Positions 9,720 to 17,425 are shown, counted from the first letter of the stretch. The stretch is 32,139 nucleotides of DNA from an uncultured Burkholderiales bacterium (GCA_903933115.1 CAIZIT010000069.1:1-32139), one strand, 5' to 3'. Made by a program: numbers and translations. The notes: generated by a model from the sequence alone, not told the origin.

Positions 9720-9959
9720 ATGGAACCAGGCCCACACAACGAACACCAGGAACAACACACGAGGGACTATTTTTCCTTTTTCCTGGCGGTCTATTTCTTT
9801 GCCCTGAGTGTGTTGACCCCTTTTGAGGTGTTGCCCCGCTCTGGTAAGCCCACAGCGGTGCATTTGATGTTGAGCTTGGTCTTTTGCGTTTTAGGCGTGG
9901 TCTTCTTCCTTCGAGGCCAAAGGCGCGTGGTCTATGTCTGGGGTCAACGTCAACCCTAG
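9720..9959 (+). CDS. Small two-helix membrane protein
   Basis: This candidate 79-residue protein starts 44 bp after the hydroxylase large subunit. Residues 16-38 (DYFSFFLAVYFFALSVL and on) and 47-69 (AVHLMLSLVFCVLGVVFFL) are hydrophobic and could form a helical hairpin, with an Arg-rich cytoplasmic tail. There is no CxxCH heme motif, so it is not an obvious electron acceptor. The start is uncertain (ATG 9720, or TTG 9705) and no strong ribosome site is seen. Position suggests co-transcription with the hydroxylase. Confidence 0.55.
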   Translation: MEPGPHNEHQEQHTRDYFSFFLAVYFFALSVLTPFEVLPRSGKPTAVHLMLSLVFCVLGVVFFLRGQRRVVYVWGQRQP

Positions 9960-10076
9960 GCCCTTGGCCTCTAGGGGCACGGCCCTGGAGGTGATTTGTG
10001 GGCAAAAGTCACGGTTTGAACCGCCAAAAACCCGATTTATCCCGCCGACTTGGCTTCTATGGGCAAAAACACTTGA

Positions 10077-10101
10077 CTTCAGTCATAATGTCAGACTGAA
10101 G
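10077..10101. promoter_or_regulatory. Inverted repeat, candidate operator of the aminotransferase gene
   Basis: A perfect 8-bp inverted repeat, CTTCAGTC-N9-GACTGAAG, lies 63 bp upstream of the aminotransferase ATG. The spacing of half-site centres (17 bp) suits a dimeric regulator, and there is no T-run, so a terminator is unlikely. The regulator is not identified. Confidence 0.5.
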
Positions 10102-10164
10102 ACCAGCCCCTCGGCTGCTTAAAAAGTTTTGGCCATTGACAGGCCTTCCACTCGGAGAATGCAC

Positions 10165-11319
10165 ATGCCCGGTTTACTTCCCAATATTGATCCAGATGGA
10201 TTGCTCGAGTTTTCAGTGGTCTACACCGACAGAGCTTTGAATCACATGTCCAAACGCTTTCAAGGCGTCATGTGTGACATCTCCTCCATCTTGAAAGAAG
10301 TCTATCAATCTCATTCTGCTGTTTTGGTGCCCGGCAGTGGTACTTTCGGCATGGAATCTGTGGCTCGCCAGTTTGCTACAGGCAAGAAGGTTTTGGTCAT
10401 TCGCAACGGTTGGTTCAGCTACCGTTGGACTCAAATTTTTGAAATGGGCAACATCCCCGCGCAATCGACCGTTTTGAAAGCCAGAAGACTCACCAACGAC
10501 AGCCAATCGGCTTGGATTCCTTGCCCCGTGCAAGAGGTGGTCAACACCATCAAGGAGCAAAAGCCCGACTTGGTTTTTGCCCCCCATGTGGAGACCTCAG
10601 CCGGGATGATCTTGCCCGATGACTATTTGACCCAGGTGAGTGCTGCCGTGCATGAGGTGGGGGGCTTGATGGTTTTGGACTGCGTGGCCTCTGGCGCGAT
10701 GTGGGTGGACATGAAAAAGACAGGCGTGGATATATTGATCTCTGCCCCACAAAAGGGCTGGAGTGGTTCGCCTTGCTGCGCCATGGTGATGCTCAGTGAG
10801 CGTGCCAGAAAAGCCATTGACCAAACCACAAGCAGCTCTTTTGCAAGCGATTTGAAGAAGTGGTTGCAAATCATGGAAACCTATGAAAACGGCAGCCACA
10901 GCTACCACACGACCTTGCCCACAGATGCGTTGACCCGCTTGAGAGAGGTCATGCAAGAGACCAAAGCTTATGGCTTTGAAAAGGTCAAGGCCGAGCAGGT
11001 TAAATTGGGCGCAGAGGTGCGTCAACTGTTTGAGTCGAGAGGCATCAAGAGCGTGGCCGCTGAGGGTTTCAAAGCCCCTGGCGTGGTGGTGAGTTACACG
11101 ACCGATGCAGAGATGCACAGCTCGAAGAAATTCTTGGCCTTGGGATTGCAGACCGCCTCAGGCGTTCCTTTGCAGTGCGATGAGCCCGCTGACTTCATGA
11201 CCTTTAGGGTTGGCCTCTTTGGTCTTGAGAAGTTGCACAATGTGGCCAGAAGCGTGGAGCACTTGTCCCATGCTTTGGACCAAATGGGCATCAAGGCTCA
11301 AGACGCTGTCACCGCTTGA
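10165..11319 (+). CDS. Class V PLP-dependent aminotransferase (alanine/serine-glyoxylate type)
   Basis: The 384-residue enzyme is of fold type I, class V. The start at 10165 is preferred over ATG 10159 because CGGAGA lies at a proper distance. Residues near 60-68 (LVPGSGTFGMESV) form the usual phosphate-binding start, and LDCVASGAMWVDM carries the PLP-pyridine Asp. SAPQKGWSG places the Schiff-base lysine at K197, where the AGT/SGT family has it. It would move an amino group between an amino acid and a keto acid such as glyoxylate. The gene stands alone, with its own upstream inverted repeat and a downstream terminator. Its exact amino donor cannot be told. Confidence 0.93.
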   Translation: MPGLLPNIDPDGLLEFSVVYTDRALNHMSKRFQGVMCDISSILKEVYQSHSAVLVPGSGTFGMESVARQFATGKKVLVIRNGWFSYRWTQIFEMGNIPAQSTVLKARRLTNDSQSAWIPCPVQEVVNTIKEQKPDLVFAPHVETSAGMILPDDYLTQVSAAVHEVGGLMVLDCVASGAMWVDMKKTGVDILISAPQKGWSGSPCCAMVMLSERARKAIDQTTSSSFASDLKKWLQIMETYENGSHSYHTTLPTDALTRLREVMQETKAYGFEKVKAEQVKLGAEVRQLFESRGIKSVAAEGFKAPGVVVSYTTDAEMHSSKKFLALGLQTASGVPLQCDEPADFMTFRVGLFGLEKLHNVARSVEHLSHALDQMGIKAQDAVTA

Positions 11320-11356
11320 TCGCTTGATCGCTTGATCGCTTGATCGCTTGATCGCT
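11313..11356 (+). repeat. 8-bp tandem repeat (CGCTTGAT x5.5) spanning a stop codon
   Basis: Five perfect tandem copies of CGCTTGAT plus half a copy begin within the last codons of the aminotransferase gene. The gene's TGA stop lies in the first copy. Copy-number changes downstream of that copy would leave the protein unaltered. The units are identical, so the array is recent or actively slipping. Confidence 0.95.
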
Positions 11357-11727
11357 CAGTCTTTGAGCGTTGTCGACAAGATCTGAACCCTGCAGTTGCC
11401 AGCAGCGGTGACAGGCGGAGGGTGGATCAGGCTGAGGGCTCTCCGACCCTTTTGTCTATTGAGACGCTCTTTGATCGGTTCACGAATCGCCAACCTTTAG
11501 GTTGGCGTTTTTCATGCTCTTGCACCCCGTTCTTTGGGCTTAAATGCATGGGTGCGTGTCTCTCTTCATATGTCCTCTAAGGCGATCACTTGAGCGCTGC
11601 TTCATGGCCTATGGTGAATGCCCTGACAGCAAAATGGCTCGAAGTGGTTAGACTCGTGCTCAAGCCCTCTCCAGTGGGAAATGGCGTCACGAATTTTCTA
11701 TCACTCAACCTCTTGGAGTACACAAAC
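11320..11727. other. Intergenic region between aminotransferase and cupin genes
   Basis: These 408 bp contain the 8-bp repeat array, a hairpin terminator at 11488-11512 and presumably the cupin promoter after it. An open frame precedes the cupin start from 11590, but it has no homology-like features and the ribosome site favours 11728. I recognise no riboswitch. Confidence 0.5.
11488..11512 (+). terminator. Intrinsic terminator
   Basis: A perfect 8-bp stem, CGCCAACC / GGTTGGCG, with loop TTTA is followed by TTTTT. It lies about 170 bp past the aminotransferase stop and ends that transcript. Confidence 0.9.
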
Positions 11728-12213
11728 ATGGATACAGTTAAAGTCAGACGCGTGATCACCGGGCACGACGACACGGGTCGTGCAGTGGTCAAAATCGATG
11801 AGACCTGCTCTCACTTCAAAGAGGGCAGGCCCAATGGATTTTCTTGCAACATCTGGACCACCGATACAGTGCCCGCAGACAACTCTTCCGACAAAGACAT
11901 GGGGATGCGCGAGGGCAAGTTCACCATGATCGAGAACGGCTCGGTTTTTAGAATCCTAGACTTCAAGCCCGGAGTGGCAAAACGAGTGCACCGTACCGAC
12001 TCCATCGACTACATTGTGGTGATGTCTGGAGAAATCGACATGGAGTTGGAAGAAGGAGAGGAGGTGCATTTGAAGGCCGGTGACGTGATGGTTCAAAGGG
12101 GCACCGTGCACAACTGGATCAACCGAGGCACCGAGTCTTGTGTCATGGCCGTTATTTTGATTCATGCACGCTCGGCTGAGGCGGGTGGCAAAACGCTGGG
12201 CCCCTTTGGTTGA
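11728..12213 (+). CDS. Cupin-domain protein
   Basis: The 161-residue protein has a single cupin barrel in its C-terminal half. The core motif reads RVHRTDSIDYIVVMSGEI followed by LKAGDVMVQRGTVHNW, with H88 and H128 as possible metal ligands. The second His of the usual HxH is replaced by Thr90. This MHRTxSIDY-like form is common in a cupin subfamily of unknown or varied function (family knowledge), so metal binding may be weak or altered. TTGGAG at 11713-11718 is a good ribosome site. No neighbouring gene shares an operon with it; the ROK kinase converges on it. Confidence 0.88.
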   Translation: MDTVKVRRVITGHDDTGRAVVKIDETCSHFKEGRPNGFSCNIWTTDTVPADNSSDKDMGMREGKFTMIENGSVFRILDFKPGVAKRVHRTDSIDYIVVMSGEIDMELEEGEEVHLKAGDVMVQRGTVHNWINRGTESCVMAVILIHARSAEAGGKTLGPFG

Positions 12214-12300
12214 TGCATTGAAGAGGGGGGAGGCAGGTGTCTCAGTGGGTTAGGGTTAGGGTGAGGAGGGCTCTATGGCTCAAATCTCAATTTGAACTTC

Positions 12301-12360
12301 AGCTGGTCATTTAGCTGTTAGTTCAGCTTTTAGTTCAGCTGTTAGCTCAGCCGTTACTTC
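12301..12360. repeat. 12-bp tandem repeat (AGCTGTTAGTTC-like, 5 units)
   Basis: Five contiguous 12-bp units (AGCTGGTCATTT, AGCTGTTAGTTC, AGCTTTTAGTTC, AGCTGTTAGCTC, AGCCGTTACTTC) fill the gap between the convergent cupin and ROK kinase genes, ending 4 bp from the kinase stop. No hairpin terminator was seen here. Confidence 0.85.
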
Positions 12361-12364
12361 ACCT

Positions 12365-13276
12365 CTATTCACGACTTAGCCATGCCGCCCCTCTCACCCC
12401 AGAAGAATCCCCGTGAGCGGCTTTCACGATCCGCGTTTGGAGCCTTTTCTTGAAAGCATACTGCTCAATTTGCGCGCCCAGCGCTGGGTAGAGCTCATCC
12501 ACATTGCTCATGCCCCCTCCCAGCACGATGCAACTCGGATCAATCGTATTGACAATTTGAGCCAATCCTCTGGCCAGTCGGTCCACATAAAGTTCAAAAC
12601 TTTGCCGTGCTTTGGCGCTGCCGGCTCGCATGGCCTCCACGATGGTCTCTGGATCCAAATCCTCTTGGAACGACTCCATGTGGTCCTCTCTAAAAGCAGG
12701 GCCACTGACCCAGCGCTCCAAGCAATTGCTTTGTCCACACCAACAAGGTTTGACCTTGTTTTCTCGCAGTCCAAAATGCGGCAAGGGCGTATGCCCAAAC
12801 TCACCAGCGATGTGGTTGGCCCCAGACCAGATCCGTTGATCAAGCACCAGCCCGCCACCACAACCGGTCCCTAAAATCACCCCAAAGACGCAGGGCATGC
12901 CAAGTGCTGCCCCGTCCACACTCTCGCTAAGGGTCAGGCAGTTGGCATCGTTTTCTAAAACAACTTGGGTGTGCAGCAAATTTTGCAAGTCCGCTTTGAG
13001 AGGTCGTCCATTGAGCACTTGTGAGTTGGCCCCTCTCACCCATTGGGTTTGGGGGTCCAGACAGCCTGGAATGCCCAATCCCAGGCGAGTGGGGAGCGCC
13101 ATGCGCAAGTGAGCTAGGGCATCTTGGAGCAGTTGCGCAATGGTGTTGAGCGTCTCGTCATATTGACCTTTCGGGGTGGCCAAGCGCTCGCGCCAGAGCA
13201 CTTCACTTTGAGGACTCAATACCGCAATTTCTATTTTGGTGCCCCCCACATCAAAGCCAACGAGTGCTTTGCTCAT
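12365..13276 (-). CDS. ROK-family sugar kinase
   Basis: The 303-residue enzyme phosphorylates a sugar or amino sugar with ATP. It has the N-terminal phosphate loop GFDVGGTKIE and the catalytic-Asp motif LENDANCLTLSE. The ROK signature includes GEFGHTPLP and the zinc-binding cluster CWCGQSNCLE, typical of the fructokinase/NagK/mannokinase group. The start at 13276 has an AAGGGA ribosome site; an upstream in-frame ATG at 13297 would overlap that site. The gene is divergent from the LigW-like gene. The substrate is not decidable from sequence; glucose, fructose and N-acetylglucosamine kinases share these motifs. Confidence 0.93.
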   Translation of the reverse strand: MSKALVGFDVGGTKIEIAVLSPQSEVLWRERLATPKGQYDETLNTIAQLLQDALAHLRMALPTRLGLGIPGCLDPQTQWVRGANSQVLNGRPLKADLQNLLHTQVVLENDANCLTLSESVDGAALGMPCVFGVILGTGCGGGLVLDQRIWSGANHIAGEFGHTPLPHFGLRENKVKPCWCGQSNCLERWVSGPAFREDHMESFQEDLDPETIVEAMRAGSAKARQSFELYVDRLARGLAQIVNTIDPSCIVLGGGMSNVDELYPALGAQIEQYAFKKRLQTRIVKAAHGDSSGVRGAAWLSRE

Positions 13277-13386
13277 GTTGATTCCCTTTTTGATCATTTC
13301 AACCCCGTTATCACATTTTAAGGTCCTGTGTTTTTGGGGGTGATAAAAGCCAGATGATTTTTTCGATCAGGGACAATCCTCAGCTT

Positions 13387-13401
13387 AAAGTGCAGCACTT
13401 T
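13387..13401. promoter_or_regulatory. 15-bp palindrome, candidate operator at the ligW-like promoter
   Basis: AAAGTGC-A-GCACTTT is a perfect 7-bp inverted repeat around a single base. It overlaps the TTGACC at 13400-13405, which could be a -35 element, and lies 36 bp before the decarboxylase start codon. A repressor bound here would block that promoter (inference). Confidence 0.5.
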
Positions 13402-13437
13402 GACCTAGAATGCACTAAGTTTTTTAAGAGGTACCTC

Positions 13438-14499
13438 ATGTCCATTCCAGCTCCCGCAAAAGTTCCCTATCGTCGCATTGCCACCGAAGAGGCGTTTGCG
13501 CCCAAAGAGATGCTCGACATCTACAACAAAATTTTGGCCAAAGGCAACACCGATGTCGGATTCGCCAATTTGATGGGCTTTTACATGTCCAGCCCCAGCG
13601 ACCGTGCTCAGCACATCATGCGCTGCTTGCAAGATTTGGACGATATTCGTTTGGGTCACATGAACGAGTCCGGTGTGGATGTGCAAGTGATTGCATTGAC
13701 CTCTCCTGGCGTTCAAATCATGGACAAAGAAACAGCCGTGGCCTTCACGCCTGTGGCCAACGACATTTTGGCTGAAGCCTGTAGACGCCATCCCACACGT
13801 TTGGTGGGCATGATTGCCGTGGCGCCACAAGACCCCCACGCTGCAGCCAAAGAGATTGAGCGTGGCGTCAATCAATTGGGTATGCACTCTGTTGTGATCA
13901 ACTCTCACACCCATGGTGAGTATTTGTCAGACCCCAAATTCTGGGAAATCTTTGAAGCGGCTGAAGCCAACGACACGCCCATTTATTTGCACCCCAATTC
14001 TTTGCCCAAAGAGATGATCAAGCCCTTCTTGGAAGCCGGTCTTGATGGTGCTATTTATGGCTTTGGTGTGGAGACAGGTCTTCACGCACTTCGCATCATC
14101 ACCTCTGGTGTTTTTGATCGCTTCCCCAAACTCAAGATGATCATTGGTCACATGGGTGAGGCCTTGCCATTTTGGGCCTATCGCTTGGACTACATGCACA
14201 ACGCTACTGTCAAATCCAAGCGCTATGAAGCCATTCAACCCACATTGAAAAAACCCAGTGAGTACTTGAAGTCAAACTTCTACATCACCAACAGTGGTGT
14301 GGCTTGGGAGCCAGCGATCAAGTTCAGCCAAGAGTTCATGGGCGTTGACCGTGTGCTTTATGCCATGGACTATCCTTACCAGTACGCGCCTGAGGAAGTC
14401 GGGTTCTTGGACAACATGAAGATCTCTGATGCAGACAAGTTGGCCTTCTTCCAAACCAATGCCGAGCACGTCTTCAAAATCCCTCATGCCAAGCCTTGA
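13438..14499 (+). CDS. ligW: Amidohydrolase-2 family decarboxylase, 5-carboxyvanillate decarboxylase (LigW)-like
   Basis: The 353-residue enzyme matches my memory of LigW along its whole length: RIATEEAFA at the N-terminus, LTSPGVQ, INSHTHG, LEAGLDGAIYGFGVETG, GHMGEALPFWAYRLDYMH, NSGVAWEPAIKF and YAMDYPYQY. Likely metal and catalytic residues are E17/E18, H185, H238, E241 and D311. The first metal motif is Glu-based, not HxH, as in LigW and related nonoxidative aromatic decarboxylases. LigW removes CO2 from 5-carboxyvanillate, an intermediate of lignin biphenyl (DDVA) breakdown, giving vanillate. A related substrate such as a dihydroxybenzoate is possible. The start has an AAGAGG ribosome site. 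A strong terminator follows. Confidence 0.88.
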   Translation: MSIPAPAKVPYRRIATEEAFAPKEMLDIYNKILAKGNTDVGFANLMGFYMSSPSDRAQHIMRCLQDLDDIRLGHMNESGVDVQVIALTSPGVQIMDKETAVAFTPVANDILAEACRRHPTRLVGMIAVAPQDPHAAAKEIERGVNQLGMHSVVINSHTHGEYLSDPKFWEIFEAAEANDTPIYLHPNSLPKEMIKPFLEAGLDGAIYGFGVETGLHALRIITSGVFDRFPKLKMIIGHMGEALPFWAYRLDYMHNATVKSKRYEAIQPTLKKPSEYLKSNFYITNSGVAWEPAIKFSQEFMGVDRVLYAMDYPYQYAPEEVGFLDNMKISDADKLAFFQTNAEHVFKIPHAKP

Positions 14500-14602
14500 G
14501 TGAATGACTTGACTGCACTGACCTCTCTCTGAGTCACTCGTGTCCAAGAGGGGTCAAAAAGGGCATCAAGAGGCGCCTTGAACGTGTTTCTTGATGCTAC
14601 GC

Positions 14603-14638
14603 AAAACCCTCAATTACAGCTGTAGTTGGGGGTTTTTT
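14603..14638 (+). terminator. Strong intrinsic terminator after the ligW-like gene
   Basis: A long continuous hairpin of about 17 bp (two G:T pairs) folds around the centre CAGCTG. Its arms run from AAAACCCTCAA to TTGGGGGTTTT, and it ends in six T at 14633-14638. Confidence 0.92.
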
Positions 14639-14723
14639 GCCTCAAAACAGTCCATTGCAGTGTTTTTTTTGCTATTCTGAACACTGTTCATTGGCTATAT
14701 TCACCAAGCGGGGTTTGATCATC

Positions 14724-15155
14724 ATGGCGTTTGAGAAAGAAATTGCGCACAGTCTTTACAGTGCCTATGAGGTCTATATGGATTTGAAGACCCAATTGAG
14801 TGATGTGCAGCAATTGAGGATTGAGCAGTTGGAGTCCGTCAAGAGCGCTCAAACCGAGTTGGCCACAGAGGAGAGCGCTCAAAGCCATGCCCAGGCCGAG
14901 AGCGCTGATGCTCACGACGAGACGTCATCGAGCAAGAAAAAACCGCCCCCCACCATTGAAGATCACGAGGAACAGGTCCATAAAGATTTGGATATTCTGG
15001 GCAAAAAAATTGAAAGTTTGGTGCAAATGCTCACTCAAAACCACACCACTGCAGCGGCCATGCTCGGTGAGTTTGAGAATTTAAGGACCTTCAAGATCAT
15101 GTCGGGAGAGCTGTTCGCCTTGAATGGTGTTCTTCCCTTGAAGGCCAAGAAATAA
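14724..15155 (+). CDS. Hypothetical coiled-coil protein
   Basis: This 143-residue protein is of unrecognised family. Residues 1-45 and 88-125 are predicted helical with heptad-like spacing. They are joined by a low-complexity linker rich in Ala, Ser, Glu and His, with a basic-proline patch (SSSKKKPPPT). There is no signal peptide or membrane segment. A purine-rich AAGCGGGG lies 10 bp before the start. Architecture resembles small structural or granule-associated helical proteins, but nothing specific supports a role. Confidence 0.75.
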   Translation: MAFEKEIAHSLYSAYEVYMDLKTQLSDVQQLRIEQLESVKSAQTELATEESAQSHAQAESADAHDETSSSKKKPPPTIEDHEEQVHKDLDILGKKIESLVQMLTQNHTTAAAMLGEFENLRTFKIMSGELFALNGVLPLKAKK

Positions 15156-15201
15156 TCTCTTTTGACCAGGCGCGCTCAGGTGCATTGAGGGATGCAAGCC
15201 T

Positions 15202-15864
15202 CTAGGGCGTGATGGGCGGCACTTTCATGAGTTGACCTGCGATGGCCTGGTTTTTGACCAATTGGTTGTAGACCAAGACTTGGTAGCGATTGTTCAAGTA
15301 GGGCGTGACGGAGTGGTAGGCTGCGATGCCGAACCAGGTGTTGCCGTATTTGTTCATTCCTTTTTTCAAATGCCAAGCCGCCACATATGTGGCCACACAA
15401 GCGTCCAGCAGTTGCTCAGGTGCGATGCCGAATTTGGCCATTTCTGGAAAGTGAATGGAGTTGATGCCTGCCATGCCCACATCCAGTGTGCCGTTGTTGT
15501 TTCTCCTCACCTCCCAGGCATTGAGGCCGGACTCCACCATCAAAATCGCTTTGAGCACGGCTGCATTGACTTGGTGGTAGGTGGAGGCGGCGGGAATGCA
15601 CTGCTCGTTGTTCGAAAGGGTGTTGGTGCCGAGCTCTGCTCGTGCGGGGCTGCACAGCAGTGCGAGGCTCAGGCACCCAGTCCCTGCCAATCTAAAGCTC
15701 CATGCCCAGCAGAGTCTCCTAACAAGACGAGAGCACCTTGAAAAGCAAATCGAAAGGTCACCAGACGGCTCACCCGCTGATGAGCGAAGCTTCACTGCAG
15801 TGGAGCCCATCGTCAAGGACGGGATCCACGCTTCAAAGAACTTAGGATCAGGTGTGCAGAGCAT
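15202..15864 (-). CDS. Lytic transglycosylase (SLT domain)
   Basis: The C-terminal 140 residues form a soluble-lytic-transglycosylase fold. ILMVESGLNAWEVR carries the catalytic Glu, followed by the substrate-groove motif DVGMAGINSIHF and the late helix motif TWFGIAAYHS. It would cleave peptidoglycan glycan strands, in the style of VirB1/IagB or conjugation and pilus-assembly muramidases. A signal-like segment (LAGTGCLSLALLCSPARA) precedes the domain, so it is exported. The start is uncertain: ATG 15864 and ATG 15810 are in frame but have unusually long, polar leaders and no ribosome site. A later non-ATG start near the hydrophobic segment is possible. Confidence 0.82.
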   Translation of the reverse strand: MLCTPDPKFFEAWIPSLTMGSTAVKLRSSAGEPSGDLSICFSRCSRLVRRLCWAWSFRLAGTGCLSLALLCSPARAELGTNTLSNNEQCIPAASTYHQVNAAVLKAILMVESGLNAWEVRRNNNGTLDVGMAGINSIHFPEMAKFGIAPEQLLDACVATYVAAWHLKKGMNKYGNTWFGIAAYHSVTPYLNNRYQVLVYNQLVKNQAIAGQLMKVPPITP

Positions 15865-15892
15865 GGCGCCATTGTAATGGGCATGTTTTGTT

Positions 15893-15929
15893 AAAAAAAA
15901 GCTCCCTAGAACCTGAGGTCTGAGGGAGC
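15893..15929 (-). terminator. Intrinsic terminator, minus strand (distal)
   Basis: On the minus strand the 7-bp stem GCTCCCT / AGGGAGC is followed directly by eight T (15893-15900). It ends the amidohydrolase transcript coming from the right. Confidence 0.85.
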
Positions 15930-15991
15930 GATCGATAGATAGAATGTTGATTCGAGGTGTCTGTTTTTTTTAAAGACTGGAGGGGCCGATC

Positions 15992-16026
15992 AAAACGGCC
16001 CTGACCCTCCAGATGGAGAAGGGCCG
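15992..16026 (-). terminator. Terminator-like hairpin just after the amidohydrolase stop
   Basis: On the minus strand the 7-bp stem CGGCCCT / AGGGCCG, with an inner CTCC/GGAG stem, is followed by TTTT. It lies 10 bp after the amidohydrolase stop and forms a tandem pair with the hairpin at 15893-15929. Confidence 0.7.
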
Positions 16027-16035
16027 AAAGGGCAT

Positions 16036-17211
16036 TTAAATTGTTTTGAGCTTGGGCATGATTCTCAAGGCATTGTCCCGGTCGATGGCCATGCGCTCTG
16101 CGGGCGTGAAGTTGCGCGCGCCCAAGCCCTCTCGGACCTCTTGGCCCTTGCGGTACGGAAAGTCACTGCCGAACATGATCTGAGAGGTGGGGATGAGCGC
16201 TCTGAGGGCTGCAATGGCACCCTCATGATGACCTTGAGCGGTGTCGTAGTGAAAGCGCTGAACTTCGGCCAAGACGCCATTGGGGAGCACTTCACGCGCT
16301 TTTTCTTTCATGTCCACTTCTTGGCGAGTGAAACGACTCCATAAAAAGGGCATCGTGCCACCGCTGTGAGACCAAATCCATTTGATGTTGGGGAATTTGT
16401 TGGCCGCACCGCCAAAGAGCATGCTGGCAATGGTTCGTGTGGTGTCTGTGGCGTACTCAATCGCAGAAGGGGGGATTTCTGGGAAAGGGTTTTTGCAGCA
16501 TGCAGGCATCAAGGGGTGAACATAAATGGCAGCACCTCTTCTGTTCAATTCTTCCCAAATGGGCCAAAAGTGCTTGTCGCCCAAATATTTTTGACCATAG
16601 GAAGTCATGAGGCCAATGCCATCGGCTTTCAGGGTGTCCATGGCGTATTCGATTTCCTTCAAGCTGCCTTGAACGTCCATCAAAGGCAAGGTGGCAAAGG
16701 AGCCAAAACGACCGGGATAGGTTTGAACCATCTTGGCCACGTATTCATTGGACTCTCTGGACAAGCGACGATCGAGTTGAACATCGTCAAAATAGGCGCC
16801 GGGTTGGATCAACGCCACCACTGAAGTGGCAATGCCATTGGCATCCATGTCTTCAAGCGAAGCTTGGGGGCTCCACTTGGGTGCGATCACGCCCTCGCGG
16901 TCTTTCACCGCATTGATGTAGGCGGGTGGGACCACGTGATGGTGGATGTCGATGCGGTGGGGCTTGGTGGCAGAGGCTGCGCTTTGGGCGTTGGCGTTGT
17001 CCATGCCGGCCCATAAAAGTGAGCCAGCAGCGCCCATGCCGCCTACACCACCGACGCCCGCAGCAACGCTGGCCAGTCCACCCAGGCCAGATAAGAAACC
17101 TCTCCTGGCGTTGTCAACATGGGCGCTCACGCCGTTGGTGATGCCCCTGCCTTTGGTGAAAAGATGACTAGAGTGGTCTTGCCCTTGGCAGGCACAGGAA
17201 AAAAGTTTCAT
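16036..17211 (-). CDS. Tat-exported amidohydrolase (ACMSD/decarboxylase-type amidohydrolase-2)
   Basis: The 391-residue protein begins at 17211 behind an AAGGAG ribosome site. A Cys/His-bearing leader (MKLFSCACQGQDHSSH) comes first, then a twin-arginine signal (NARRGFLSGLGG, R36-R37) with a long Gly/Ala hydrophobic stretch cleaved near NANAQS. The mature part is an amidohydrolase-2 barrel: HxH metal motif at H90/H92 (RIDIHHHV), YVHPLM, WSHSGGTMPF and GSDFPY with the catalytic Asp. Family members are metal-dependent decarboxylases or hydrolases of carboxylated aromatics and related acids. Export to the periplasm as a folded metalloenzyme is inferred. It is the last gene of a minus-strand Bug receptor, SnoaL-like and amidohydrolase group. 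Confidence 0.92.
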   Translation of the reverse strand: MKLFSCACQGQDHSSHLFTKGRGITNGVSAHVDNARRGFLSGLGGLASVAAGVGGVGGMGAAGSLLWAGMDNANAQSAASATKPHRIDIHHHVVPPAYINAVKDREGVIAPKWSPQASLEDMDANGIATSVVALIQPGAYFDDVQLDRRLSRESNEYVAKMVQTYPGRFGSFATLPLMDVQGSLKEIEYAMDTLKADGIGLMTSYGQKYLGDKHFWPIWEELNRRGAAIYVHPLMPACCKNPFPEIPPSAIEYATDTTRTIASMLFGGAANKFPNIKWIWSHSGGTMPFLWSRFTRQEVDMKEKAREVLPNGVLAEVQRFHYDTAQGHHEGAIAALRALIPTSQIMFGSDFPYRKGQEVREGLGARNFTPAERMAIDRDNALRIMPKLKTI

Positions 17212-17297
17212 GGTGTGTTCTCCTTGTTATTGGGGGGGGTGCTTTGAAAGTAGTGAGGTCAGTGGATCGTGTTTGAAGTCGGGATCAGAAATCGGGC

Positions 17298-17362
17298 TGT
17301 CAAATCAAAGTGTTCAATCTAATTGTTCAATCTAATTGTTCAATCGGAGTGTTCAATCAGTT
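17298..17362. repeat. 13-bp tandem repeat (TGTTCAATCTAAT-like, 5 units)
   Basis: Two perfect copies of TGTTCAATCTAAT are followed by TGTTCAATCGGAG and TGTTCAATCAGTT, and preceded by TGTCAAATCAAAG, all in a strict 13-bp register. The array sits 87 bp upstream of the amidohydrolase start codon, so it lies in its leader or promoter region. Confidence 0.9.
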
Positions 17363-17425
17363 CTTTTTCATTGGAGGCCCTTAAAACCTTGAGGGGACTC
17401 CATGGATTTTTGGGTCTTCATGGGA

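Noticed and set aside
11380-11480. Possible riboswitch in the GC-rich gap after the aminotransferase
   Set aside because: No match to glycine, cobalamin, TPP or SAM riboswitch cores that I can recognise.
12248-12262. Telomere-like GGGTTAGGGTTAGGGT
   Set aside because: Only about two and a half units in a bacterial intergenic gap; most likely chance.
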